Positions 35,061 through 42,683 of a DNA stretch of 54,291 bases are shown piece after piece (the first letter of the stretch is position 1; every line of letters begins with the position of its first letter). The stretch is from Bacteroidota bacterium (GTDB lineage Bacteria > Bacteroidota > Bacteroidia > Chitinophagales > Chitinophagaceae): NCBI GenBank assembly GCA_023416995.1, contig JAEZGI010000003.1:1-54291 (forward strand), in the 5' to 3' direction. Below the pieces are notes generated by a model. That model ran no database searches. It saw only the letters and a program-made list of their open reading frames with translations, and was not told the origin of the DNA. Made by a program: the position numbers and the translations under genes.

Positions 35061-35092
35061 ATTGGCCGATGGAGCAGAATTATGCACCTTTG
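35061..35092 (+). promoter_or_regulatory. Candidate Bacteroidota promoter for nrnA
   Basis: ATTG at 35061-35064 and CACCTTTG at 35085-35092 fit the -33 TTTG / -7 TAnnTTTG pattern with a 20-nt spacer and one to two mismatches. The ATG at 35082 falls inside the -7 region, which argues that translation begins at the in-frame ATG 35106 instead. Confidence 0.5.
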
Positions 35093-35105
35093 CCCCCGTT
35101 TTATT

Positions 35106-36113
35106 ATGAAACCAATAAGGGAAATTTATACACTGCTTGCGTCGCCGAAACGGGTTGTAATAACTATGCATCAGAAACCTGATGCCGACGCCATGGGTTC
35201 CGCGCTCGGTTTGTATCACTTCCTGGTTTCGTTTAACCACGAGGTTACAGTGATTTCGCCTACCAACTGGGCGCGTTGGCTCAATTGGATGCCTGGCTGT
35301 AATGAAGTCGTTGACTTCGAATACAGTAAGGAAAAAGCCAGCCAGATCCTCCGGGAGGCTGATTGGGTGTTTTGCCTCGACTTCAACACTTTATCGCGCA
35401 CAAAAAATTTCGCACCAAAACTAGATGAATTTACCGGTACCCGGATATTGATCGATCATCATCAGCAACCAGAAGTAGACAAGTTTGCTTACGGCGTGAG
35501 CAACACCGCAAAAAGCTCCACCTGCGAAATGGTTTACGATTTTATTGTGGAATCCGGCAATGTGCAGCGTATCAATACAGACATTGCCCAATGCCTTTAT
35601 GCCGGGGTAATGGCCGATACAGGATCCTTCCGGTTCCCCGCAGCCGGAGCCTCCGTGCACCGGATGATCGCTGATCTGAAAGATAAGGGACTGGAACACA
35701 CCAAGGTACACGAACATATTTACGATAGTTATTATGAAAACCGTCTTCGGTTCATTGGACATGTACTCCTGAACCGTATGGAGGTTTTTTATGAATATAA
35801 TACCGCCCTGATAGCCATCTCAAAAAAGGACCTGCTTCGTTATGAAATAAAAACGGGTGATACCGAAGGGTTAGTTAACTATCCCTTAAGTATAATGGGA
35901 ATAAAAATGGCTGCGCTGGTCATAGACCGCGACGAAGAACGCAAATGGAGCTTTCGAAGCAAATCGGACTTTGATGTGAATACCTTCGCCCGTAAATATT
36001 TTGAGGGTGGCGGTCACTACAACGCCTCCGGTGGCAGAAGCAGCGAGTCTCTTGAACAAACGGTTCAGCGCTTCAAAGAAGCCATCAAAGAAAATGCATC
36101 ACAACTACAATAA
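35106..36113 (+). CDS. nrnA: Bifunctional oligoribonuclease / pAp phosphatase NrnA (DHH family)
   Basis: 335 aa from ATG 35106 (MKPIREIYTLLASPKR). An in-frame ATG 24 bp upstream lies within the promoter. DHH phosphoesterase motifs are complete: VITMHQKPDADAMGSALGL (first Asp pair), VFCLDFNTLSR, LIDHHQQPEVD (DHH), GVMADTGSFRFP, and the DHHA1 substrate-binding Gly/His motif EGGGHYNASGGRS near the C-terminus. It degrades short oligoribonucleotides and dephosphorylates 3'-phosphoadenosine 5'-phosphate, finishing RNA turnover in bacteria lacking Orn. The FKBP gene follows 6 bp after the stop, so the two are probably co-transcribed. Confidence 0.93.
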   Translation: MKPIREIYTLLASPKRVVITMHQKPDADAMGSALGLYHFLVSFNHEVTVISPTNWARWLNWMPGCNEVVDFEYSKEKASQILREADWVFCLDFNTLSRTKNFAPKLDEFTGTRILIDHHQQPEVDKFAYGVSNTAKSSTCEMVYDFIVESGNVQRINTDIAQCLYAGVMADTGSFRFPAAGASVHRMIADLKDKGLEHTKVHEHIYDSYYENRLRFIGHVLLNRMEVFYEYNTALIAISKKDLLRYEIKTGDTEGLVNYPLSIMGIKMAALVIDRDEERKWSFRSKSDFDVNTFARKYFEGGGHYNASGGRSSESLEQTVQRFKEAIKENASQLQ

Positions 36114-36119
36114 TTGATA

Positions 36120-37064
36120 ATGAAAAAAACAGCGTCTTTAATTCTTAGCAGTTTAGCGGTCCTCCTTTTGGTTTCTTGCTCCGGTGGAGGTGGATTTAAA
36201 AAAACCAAAAGCGGCATACTATATAAAATCATTTCCGACGGTAAAGGTATTACCGCACAACAAGGCCAATTCCTTAAAATACATGTTGTGCAGAACCTTC
36301 GCTCAGGAACCAAAGATTCGTTGCTTGCCACTTCGTACGATGCTATCCCGGTTTATCTGCCGGTAGACAGTATGCCTGCCAGTTATAATCCCGGTGAAGT
36401 ATTCACCATGCTCAGAAAGGGTGATAGTGCACAGATCATTATGGAAGTAGATAGTCTCATCCGCCAGGGCGGAAATCTGCCGCCTTTTATGAGCAAGAAT
36501 GATAAGATTGTGATCGGAATCAAAGTACTTGATGTAATGAGCGAGGCTGACCGTGCGAAAGACCAGGCAAGTTCAGAACAGGCTTTCCAGGAAGTGATGA
36601 AGCAACGCGAAAGTGCTCAACTTGAAAAAGACATTGCTACTATCCAGTCTTATCTGTCCAATAAAAAAATCAACGCACAACGTACCGGCCAGGGAACTTT
36701 CGTAGAGATCATCAGCCAGGGAGACGGTCCTGTTGCTGATTCAGGTAAACTGGTCAGCATCCGTTACACAGGCCAGGTGATCAATGGTGATTATTTCGAT
36801 TCAAACATCGACAGCACCAAACAGTTTCAACCACATCCGATGGAGCCATTTGAATTTATTTCAGGATCGCAGGGTGCCATTGATGGTATGCTGGAAGGCA
36901 TTCAGAAGTTCCGGAAGGGCGCTAAGGGCAATATTTATATTCCTTCTTCACTGGGATATGGAGCAAACCCTCGTCCCGGCGGTCCTATCAAAGCAAATGA
37001 TAACCTCATGTTTTATATCGAGGTAGTAGATGTTAAAGATCTTCCCCGTCAGCCAGGCAGATAG
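36120..37064 (+). CDS. FKBP-type peptidyl-prolyl cis-trans isomerase lipoprotein
   Basis: 314 aa from ATG 36120; a TTG two codons earlier is disfavoured. The lipoprotein signal peptide ends LLLVSC with Cys near residue 20. Two FKBP-like modules are visible. The first (about 30-140; GILYKIISDGKGI, VFTMLRKGDSAQIIMEVDSL) is degenerate in the active-site loops. The second (about 190-310; VSIRYTGQVINGDYFDSNI, IDGMLEGIQKFRKGAKGNIYIPSSLGYGANP) is canonical. A helical, Gln/Glu-rich linker joins them. It assists folding of periplasmic or surface proteins at proline bonds. A strong terminator follows. Confidence 0.93.
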   Translation: MKKTASLILSSLAVLLLVSCSGGGGFKKTKSGILYKIISDGKGITAQQGQFLKIHVVQNLRSGTKDSLLATSYDAIPVYLPVDSMPASYNPGEVFTMLRKGDSAQIIMEVDSLIRQGGNLPPFMSKNDKIVIGIKVLDVMSEADRAKDQASSEQAFQEVMKQRESAQLEKDIATIQSYLSNKKINAQRTGQGTFVEIISQGDGPVADSGKLVSIRYTGQVINGDYFDSNIDSTKQFQPHPMEPFEFISGSQGAIDGMLEGIQKFRKGAKGNIYIPSSLGYGANPRPGGPIKANDNLMFYIEVVDVKDLPRQPGR

Positions 37065-37087
37065 TCAGAAATAATATTATATATATG

Positions 37088-37120
37088 AACCGGGACAATT
37101 ACTGTCCCGGTTTTTTTATT
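37088..37120 (+). terminator. Strong terminator of the nrnA-FKBP unit, overlapping the folP 3' end
   Basis: Ten-bp perfect stem AACCGGGACA (37088-37097) and TGTCCCGGTT (37103-37112), 5-nt loop, then T5ATTTT. The loop holds the folP stop codon. On the - strand the right arm and T-tract encode the last folP residues (Ile-Lys-Lys-Pro-Gly-Gln). Confidence 0.92.
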
Positions 37121-37935
37121 TTGCTTGTAAGTATCACTGCTTCGCGTGCTTCTTTTACATCATGAACACGTATCACTGCAGCACCTTTCATAAGTGCAAT
37201 AGTATTCATAACAGTGGTGCCGTTCAAAGCTTCTGCGGCTGACACGCCAAGCGTTTTATATATAGTGCCCTTGCGGGACAGGCCCACCAGCAAAGGTTTC
37301 CCGAGAATACAAAACTCCTCCAGCCCCGACAATAAGCTAAAGTTGTGAGCCATGGTTTTACCGAAGCCAAAACCAGGATCAATGATCAGGTCATTGATGC
37401 CTGCCTTTTTGCAGATTGCGATCCTGTCAATAAAATAGTCGATTACCTCGCGCACAACATCGGCATATACAGGGTTCTCCTGCATGGTTTCAGGTGTTCC
37501 CTTCATATGTGTACAAACAAAAGGAACCTTTAATGCTGCCACGGTTGTTATCATATCTGTATCCATCAGTCCTCCGCTGATATCGTTCACCATCGATGCA
37601 CCGGCTTGAACGGCTACAGCAGCAACAGTTGCATCATAAGTATCAATTGATATTACCAGGTCAGGGAAATGATAATGAATTGCCTCAATCGCTGGTTTTA
37701 TGCGGCTGATCTCTTCTTTTGAAGTGATTCTTTGACTACCTGGTCTTGTGCTTTGGCCTCCTACGTCAACGATGGCGGCACCCGCGTTTACCATTTCGCT
37801 TGTTTTTTGCAAAAGCAAATCCGTATCTGAAATTCTGCTGGTTTTATAAAATGAATCAGGCGTGATATTGAGAATGCCCATAACAACAGGTTCGTCTTCT
37901 GTTATAAGTTTCCCTTTGCAATTGAGAGTTAACAT
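37099..37935 (-). CDS. folP: Dihydropteroate synthase
   Basis: 278 aa, normal size. Condenses 6-hydroxymethyl-dihydropterin pyrophosphate with p-aminobenzoate in folate synthesis and is the sulfonamide target. The motifs are MGILNITPDSFYKTSR, IVDVGGQSTRPGSQ, LVISIDTYDA, MVNDISGGLMD, CTHMKGTPETMQ, LIIDPGFGFGKTMAHN, GKPLLVGLSRKGTIY and VIRVHDVKEAREA, all at expected spacing. Single gene, divergent from DUF1599 with a 69-bp gap. Confidence 0.97.
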   Translation of the reverse strand: MLTLNCKGKLITEDEPVVMGILNITPDSFYKTSRISDTDLLLQKTSEMVNAGAAIVDVGGQSTRPGSQRITSKEEISRIKPAIEAIHYHFPDLVISIDTYDATVAAVAVQAGASMVNDISGGLMDTDMITTVAALKVPFVCTHMKGTPETMQENPVYADVVREVIDYFIDRIAICKKAGINDLIIDPGFGFGKTMAHNFSLLSGLEEFCILGKPLLVGLSRKGTIYKTLGVSAAEALNGTTVMNTIALMKGAAVIRVHDVKEAREAVILTSKIKKPGQ

Positions 37936-37952
37936 ATTTGGCTTTGAATCTT

Positions 37953-37960
37953 TACATTTG
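37953..37960 (+). promoter_or_regulatory. Candidate -7 promoter element for the DUF1599-DoxX-DppB unit
   Basis: TACATTTG is a perfect match to TAnnTTTG, 45 bp upstream of the ATG at 38005. A TTTG lies at 37937-37940, but with only 12 nt between it and the -7 box it is too close for a standard -33 element, so the -33 side is unclear. Confidence 0.45.
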
Positions 37961-38004
37961 GCCGGTAAAATTGATTAAATTAATTCGAATACCCGAACAT
38001 AAAA

Positions 38005-38547
38005 ATGGATAGTACCAACAGCGCATACGAAGCAGTGATGAAATCGTGCAGTGAAATATTTGCCAATAAAACAAAGGATTACGGTACATCCTGGCGCGTA
38101 TTGAGACAGATTTCGATTACCGATCAGCTTTATATAAAAGCACTCCGTATCAGAACCATACAGGAAAAAGGTGTTCAGAAAGTTCCCGAAGATATTGCCG
38201 GTGAATTCAGGGCTATTGTAAACTATGGCATTATTGGCCTTATTCAATTATCGCTGCCCGATAAGGTAGAAGACCTTCCACTGGGAGAAGCCATGAAGTT
38301 ATACCAGGAACAGTCTTCCGTTGCAAAAGAGGTAATGCAGAATAAAAATCACGACTACGGAGAAGCCTGGCGCAATATGAGCCAGGAAAGTTTTGTTGAT
38401 CTTATACTGGTAAAGCTGCTGCGTATCCGGCAGATACTTGAGAACAAAGGCAAGACGCTTGTAAGTGAAGGCATAGATTCAAACTTTGTTGACATCATTA
38501 ACTATGCAGTATTTGCGCTTATACTTATTAATGAAAAGCCCCAATAA
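38005..38547 (+). CDS. DUF1599 protein (duplicated nucleotide-modification-associated domain)
   Basis: 180-aa all-helical cytoplasmic protein built from two similar halves. Half one has FANKTKDYGTSWRVLRQISITDQLYIKALRIRTIQEKG ending INYG-like VNYGIIGLIQL; half two repeats it as MQNKNHDYGEAWRNMSQESFVDLILVKLLRIRQILENKG ending IINYAVFALI. The conserved Lys-x-x-Asp-Tyr-Gly and Lys-x-x-Arg-Ile-Arg patterns are those of DUF1599, which resembles MazG-like nucleotide pyrophosphatases, but no function has been established that I know of. It is followed after 5 bp by a DoxX/BT_3928 gene. Confidence 0.88.
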   Translation: MDSTNSAYEAVMKSCSEIFANKTKDYGTSWRVLRQISITDQLYIKALRIRTIQEKGVQKVPEDIAGEFRAIVNYGIIGLIQLSLPDKVEDLPLGEAMKLYQEQSSVAKEVMQNKNHDYGEAWRNMSQESFVDLILVKLLRIRQILENKGKTLVSEGIDSNFVDIINYAVFALILINEKPQ

Positions 38548-38552
38548 CCATT

Positions 38553-39680
38553 ATGAAAGCCTTTTTGACAATCGCAAGGATAATAGTAGGAGTACTCTTT
38601 ATATTTTCTGGCCTGGTAAAGGCAAATGATCCGCTTGGGCTCAGCTACAAAATGCAGGAGTTTTTTGAAGTGTGGGGATGGCACGGATTGCATGATCTTA
38701 CTTTGATGTTTTCTATCGTAATGATCGGTTTTGAAATCATTGCCGGTGTTGCCGTCCTGCTGGGCTGGCAAATGAAGTTGTTTAGCTGGTTGTTACTGCT
38801 GCTGATTATATTCTTCACTTTCTTAACGGGCTATGCTGTGTTTTCCGGTAAGATCAAAGAATGCGGATGTTTTGGCAATTGTATTCCATTAACAGCCATG
38901 CAGTCATTTTTGAAGGACCTTTTGCTGTTACTGCTCATAGGTTTCATATTTGCCTTCAAACACCGGATCCGACCGGCACTAAACTTCAGAAATACGATAC
39001 TTGTGTTATTTTTTTCAACGGTATTTTCTTTTGCTTTTCAATGGTTCGTATTAGCGCATCTTCCGGTTGTAGACTGTCTGCCATATAAAAAAGGCAAAAA
39101 CATTTCGCAGGAAATGAAGATACCCGCCGGCGCACGTCCGGACAGCACCGTTATCACTTTTGTATATGAAGTCGGTGGTAAAGAAACAGAGTTTACAGCA
39201 GACGCTTTCCCTGATGATTTTGATGATACCCGGTACAAGTTTGTAAAACGTTACGACAAGCTGATCCGCAAAGGAAACGCCGAAGCACCGATCAAGGATT
39301 TTGGTTTGCAGACCGTTTATGGTAATGATACCACGCAGGCTATATTGACCAGGCCAGGCTATACTCTTATGTTGTTTGTTTTAAACGATTACAAACAACG
39401 TGACTGGAACAATGCACTGGAAGCCGTGATGAAAGCCGCGGGTACGAAGAATATTGAAGGTTTTCTTGTGACCAGCATAGCAATCGATGCATTACGGGCA
39501 AATGCGCCATCTGCGTTTCACCAGTTCACACCCTTACTTTGTGATGCAACTGCGATTAAAACGGCTGCACGTGCCAATCCAACATTATATCTTCTGAAAG
39601 AAGGAGTAATTGTAGATAAATGGAGTTATGCTGACTTTGATAGGGCATTGAAGACTGTTCAAGAACTTCCTGCACCTTGA
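38553..39680 (+). CDS. DoxX/BT_3928-family membrane protein with C-terminal thioredoxin-like domain
   Basis: 375 aa. The N-terminal half has four hydrophobic helices of the DoxX/MauE type: IARIIVGVLFIFSGLVKAND, IVMIGFEIIAGVAVLLGW, a leucine-rich third helix, and KIKECGCFGNCIPLT with the Cys-x-Cys-Phe-Gly motif of MauE-like proteins, then a further segment near residue 160. From about residue 245 (EAPIKDFGLQTVYGNDTTQ) a soluble thioredoxin-like domain extends to the end (NPTLYLLKEGVIVDKWSYADFDRAL) without a CxxC pair. Seen widely in Bacteroidota and named BT_3928 family; role unknown, possibly redox or quinone linked. It lies between DUF1599 and DppB-like genes with 5 bp and an overlap of 4. 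Confidence 0.85.
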   Translation: MKAFLTIARIIVGVLFIFSGLVKANDPLGLSYKMQEFFEVWGWHGLHDLTLMFSIVMIGFEIIAGVAVLLGWQMKLFSWLLLLLIIFFTFLTGYAVFSGKIKECGCFGNCIPLTAMQSFLKDLLLLLLIGFIFAFKHRIRPALNFRNTILVLFFSTVFSFAFQWFVLAHLPVVDCLPYKKGKNISQEMKIPAGARPDSTVITFVYEVGGKETEFTADAFPDDFDDTRYKFVKRYDKLIRKGNAEAPIKDFGLQTVYGNDTTQAILTRPGYTLMLFVLNDYKQRDWNNALEAVMKAAGTKNIEGFLVTSIAIDALRANAPSAFHQFTPLLCDATAIKTAARANPTLYLLKEGVIVDKWSYADFDRALKTVQELPAP

Positions 39681-40720
39681 TCACCTACCTGACCAGGAAA
39701 ATGTTTTATGGCATACTCGTCATGTTTGGCGTGGTGGTGCTTGTTTTTTTCCTGTTCCAGGGGTTTGGTGATCCTGCCCGGTTAACAATGGGGCAAACAG
39801 GCGATTCGGCGACTATCCAGAATATCAGGCGGCAATTACACCTTGATCAGCCTCTGCATCGCCAGTTCCTTTTTTATCTGCAGGATGTTTCGCCGGTGTC
39901 GATGCATTCGGCTGATGATATCAGGGAAAAAGATCTTACCGGAATATTTGCAGGTGGCGAACTAAAAGTGGGTGTAAAAGTCCCTTACCTGGGCAGATCT
40001 TATCAAACCAGGCGACCCGTATGGGACGTGTTGATGGAAGCCTTACCAGGCACCATGTTACTCGCCCTGTCGGCCATCGTTTTAGCAGTTGCCATTGGTA
40101 TTCCACTGGGAGTGTTGGCGGCGGTTAAAAAAGACACCTGGCTTGATACTTCCGCGATATTCACAAGTATACTGGGGATATCGGCTCCGTCATTTTTCAT
40201 GGGGATCGTGATTGCTTATCTATTTGGATTTGTATTGAGCGACTACACCGGGCTGCACATGACGGGCAGTTTATACGATACCGAACCTTTTGAAGGGAGC
40301 ACTATACAACTAAAGAACCTGGTGCTGCCCGCAGTTACGCTTGGTATACGCCCCCTGGCGATAATTACGCAACTTACCCGCAGTGCCATGCTTGATGTAT
40401 TGAACCAGGATTATATCCGAACTGCTTATGCCAAAGGGTTGAGCCGCCGCGTAACGGTCTGGAAACATGCACTTCGCAATGCATTAAACCCTGTGATCAC
40501 TGCAATTACCGGCTGGTTTGCAGAGTTACTTGCCGGGGCTTTTTTTGTAGAATATATTTTTGGTTGGAAGGGTATCGGAAAAATCACTGTGGATGCACTG
40601 GAGAAACTGGATTTCCCGGTGGTGATGGGTTCGGTATTGATAACCTCCTTTTTCTTTATCACCGTAAATGTGCTGGCAGACTTTTTATACGGGGTGGTGG
40701 ATCCCAGGGTTCGGCTCTAG
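39677..40720 (+). CDS. DppB-type ABC transporter permease
   Basis: 347 aa. Begins at TTG 39677, overlapping the previous stop as TTGA (four bases). The resulting N-terminus MITYLTRKMFYGILVMFGVVVLVFF matches the usual DppB start, so the TTG is preferred over ATG 39701. Six or so membrane helices, the DppB N-terminal PARLTMGQTGDSATIQNIRRQL, and the EAA loop AYAKGLSRRVTVWKHALRNALNP followed by the ATPase-contact region. It should pair with a DppC permease, DppD/F ATPases and a binding protein to import peptides or nickel-type substrates, but none is encoded here. A periplasmic loop of about 50 residues with SADDIREKDLTG is family-typical for Bacteroidota. Confidence 0.9.
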   Translation: MITYLTRKMFYGILVMFGVVVLVFFLFQGFGDPARLTMGQTGDSATIQNIRRQLHLDQPLHRQFLFYLQDVSPVSMHSADDIREKDLTGIFAGGELKVGVKVPYLGRSYQTRRPVWDVLMEALPGTMLLALSAIVLAVAIGIPLGVLAAVKKDTWLDTSAIFTSILGISAPSFFMGIVIAYLFGFVLSDYTGLHMTGSLYDTEPFEGSTIQLKNLVLPAVTLGIRPLAIITQLTRSAMLDVLNQDYIRTAYAKGLSRRVTVWKHALRNALNPVITAITGWFAELLAGAFFVEYIFGWKGIGKITVDALEKLDFPVVMGSVLITSFFFITVNVLADFLYGVVDPRVRL

Positions 40721-40998
40721 TTGATCACCACATCTTTTACAATCAACTCACCTAAAGCTTCGTTTACCCGCTGGCAAATCGTATCCTTCTGGTATAACAA
40801 TTCCTGTTTCAGAGGTGCTACGCTCGTTGTGATGTACAAGGTGGAACCATGTATAGCAATTTTATCAGTGTACCGGGCGACAGTCTTTCCCATGATCTTT
40901 TCCCAGACATCAGTAATCTGCATTGCCTGGATGGAACCTTTCATCCTGCTGTGGCGCAGAAAATGTTTTAAAGCATCTCCTATAGAATATTCACCCAT
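40717..40998 (-). CDS. DUF721 protein (DciA-like)
   Basis: 93 aa. N-terminal IGDALKHFLRHSRMKGSI, then VWEKIMGKTVARYTDKIAIHGSTLYITTSVAPLKQELLYQKDTI, the signature of the DUF721 core found in DciA, the helicase-loading protein of bacteria lacking DnaC. In other phyla DUF721 is next to recF and gyrase genes; here it is third in a - strand run of recF, a membrane-anchored small protein and this gene. Its stop codon overlaps the DppB stop on the other strand within the palindrome CTAG. Only the DUF721 core is present, so a DciA role is likely but not shown. Confidence 0.82.
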   Translation of the reverse strand: MGEYSIGDALKHFLRHSRMKGSIQAMQITDVWEKIMGKTVARYTDKIAIHGSTLYITTSVAPLKQELLYQKDTICQRVNEALGELIVKDVVIN

Positions 40999-41007
40999 CG
41001 CCGCAAG

Positions 41008-41442
41008 TTAGTGAAACCATTTTAAAGCTGCCAGTGTAGCTATCAATACCCCTCCCGACAGGATAATGAGTGAAGGCAGCCATGAAGAAGACACCTGCGA
41101 AGTTGGTTTTTCCTCCGGCGCAGCCGCGAAATAGCCTTCTGAATTCCCGGTGATCTCATTGCGGGTAGCCGTGGTAGGGGCCACACCCCAGATGAGGTTG
41201 TAACCTGCATCATCTACCAGCCAGTCATATTCATCAAAAAACAAAACGGCTTCAGAATCCGGGGATTTTTCCATCTCAATAGATTTCTTAAGCAGCTCCA
41301 TTGCGTATAACCTCAGACCATCTTTATTGGCTCTAATAATGCCATGTTCTCCGGAATCATCGGTAGTGAAGGAAAAATAAGCGGATCCTGTATCGCAGGT
41401 TTCGTTAAGAAACCCAATACAGGTTTCAATCTGGCTAGACAT
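41008..41442 (-). CDS. Small protein with a C-terminal membrane anchor, function unknown
   Basis: 144 aa. A soluble, acidic N-terminal domain (IETCIGFLNETC, YFSFTTDDSGEHGIIRANKDGL, LYAMELLKKSIEM, EAVLFFDEYDWLVDDAGYNLI) is followed by a Thr/Glu/Pro linker and one hydrophobic segment WLPSLIILSGGVLIATLAAL near the C-terminus. No signal peptide is visible, so it is probably tail-anchored in the inner membrane facing the cytoplasm. I do not recognise the family. It sits 9 bp upstream of the DUF721 gene and 57 bp downstream of recF, so it is probably co-transcribed with them. Confidence 0.78.
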   Translation of the reverse strand: MSSQIETCIGFLNETCDTGSAYFSFTTDDSGEHGIIRANKDGLRLYAMELLKKSIEMEKSPDSEAVLFFDEYDWLVDDAGYNLIWGVAPTTATRNEITGNSEGYFAAAPEEKPTSQVSSSWLPSLIILSGGVLIATLAALKWFH

Positions 41443-41499
41443 CGTGAAAGGTTTGGTTAAATAAGGGGTTGCTCCAAGTTAACAAGAAAATTGAATTAA

Positions 41500-42633
41500 T
41501 CAAATCTGGATGAGTTGATATTTTATCCCCAGTTCCGTGACATTTTTTGTGAACCTTTCCGCGTGTGTATCAGTAATAAAAATCTGCCCTTCGTTTTCGA
41601 CGCAAACCCAGGCAAGCAGGTTGGAGATCCGGGTTTCGTCCAGTTTCTCAAATACATCATCCAGTAGCAGGATGGGCTCGAAGCCTTTTGTGAGCCGCAG
41701 CGCCTGGAACTCGGCCAGTTTAAGTGCAAAAAGCAGGCTTTTTCGCTGGCCCTGTGAGGCGACCGTTCTGAAAACCCGGTCCCCCAGTTGAAACACCAGA
41801 TCATCTTTGTGAACCCCCACGCCGGTACGCTGGGTGATGATATCTTTTTCCCGGTTTTGCGCCAGCAGCCCGGCATAGTCGCCCTGGCCCAGCTGTGACT
41901 CGTACATCACCCCGATGCCTTCAGCTTTCCCGGCTATTTTTTCGTAAAAAGTGCCTACTGCAGGTACCAGATTCTCCATAAAAACGGTTCTCATCCTGTG
42001 TACAAGCGATCCATGAGCAACCAACTGCTGATCGTAAGTATCAATAAGGGCATGATTGGCCCGTCTCCGGTCCTCCAATGACTTCAAATACCCGTTTCGC
42101 TGTTGAAGGACCTTGTTGTAGGCGATCAGCTCGCGCAGGTAAACGGGGTCGAGCTGAGAAAACAAAGTATCAATATAACGACGGCGATCCTCACTGGTAC
42201 CGGTGATTATCTGAACATCATCCGGCGCAATAATCACTGCCGGCAAAAGACCGATATGCTCCGCGAGCCGTTCGTAATTCCGGCCGTCAGCAGAAAATTC
42301 CTTTTTTCCGGTTTCGCGGATCACCGACACTACGCGCATTTGCTGTCCGTTACGTTCAAAATCGCCCTCGACCCTGAAACCGCTCCGGTTATGTTGCACA
42401 TTAAGACTATCGGAGCGGTTGAAATAACTTTTGGTGAAACACAAACTGTAAATAGCATCTACCAGGTTAGTCTTGCCAACACCATTTTGCCCGCATATAC
42501 CAATTACCCTTCCCGGGAACTCAAATCTGGCACCTGAATAATTCTTAAACTGGAACAGGGATATGGAACGAAGGCGGAGAATAAGCGCTTGATTTTTAAC
42601 TGAAGGTGCAAGATATACAATCACCAAAAACAA
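41500..42633 (-). CDS. recF: DNA replication and repair protein RecF
   Basis: About 360-377 aa, SMC-like ATPase that loads RecA at gaps with RecOR. The motifs are Walker A GICGQNGVGKTN, the ABC signature ASQGQRKSLLFALKL, and Walker B PILLLDDVFEKLDETR followed by a D-loop. The start is unresolved. The frame opens at TTG 42633, a GTG follows at 42624, and the conserved part begins at LRLRSISLFQFKNY with no ATG before it. The true start may be a rare codon near 42585, because a TATATCTTGC promoter-like sequence lies inside the longer frame. The gene is divergent from pdhA, with which its 5' part is closely packed. Confidence 0.93.
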   Translation of the reverse strand: MFLVIVYLAPSVKNQALILRLRSISLFQFKNYSGARFEFPGRVIGICGQNGVGKTNLVDAIYSLCFTKSYFNRSDSLNVQHNRSGFRVEGDFERNGQQMRVVSVIRETGKKEFSADGRNYERLAEHIGLLPAVIIAPDDVQIITGTSEDRRRYIDTLFSQLDPVYLRELIAYNKVLQQRNGYLKSLEDRRRANHALIDTYDQQLVAHGSLVHRMRTVFMENLVPAVGTFYEKIAGKAEGIGVMYESQLGQGDYAGLLAQNREKDIITQRTGVGVHKDDLVFQLGDRVFRTVASQGQRKSLLFALKLAEFQALRLTKGFEPILLLDDVFEKLDETRISNLLAWVCVENEGQIFITDTHAERFTKNVTELGIKYQLIQI

Positions 42634-42656
42634 CTAGGAATTTCACCGCTTCCCCT

Positions 42657-42664
42657 TATCTTTG
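42657..42664 (+). promoter_or_regulatory. -7 promoter element for pdhA
   Basis: TATCTTTG, a perfect match to TAnnTTTG, 19 bp before the GTG start at 42684. No clear -33 TTTG at the expected distance. It lies inside the longer frame that would open at 42606, arguing against that start. Confidence 0.6.
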
Positions 42665-42683
42665 CCCCTCAAATTTTTGTAAA

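Noticed and set aside
42103..42537. 144-codon frame on + opposite recF
   Set aside because: Shadow of conserved RecF sequence including the Walker A region.
42606..42683. N-terminal extension of pdhA from 42606
   Set aside because: The extension holds a perfect TAnnTTTG element; the conserved protein begins at GTG 42684.
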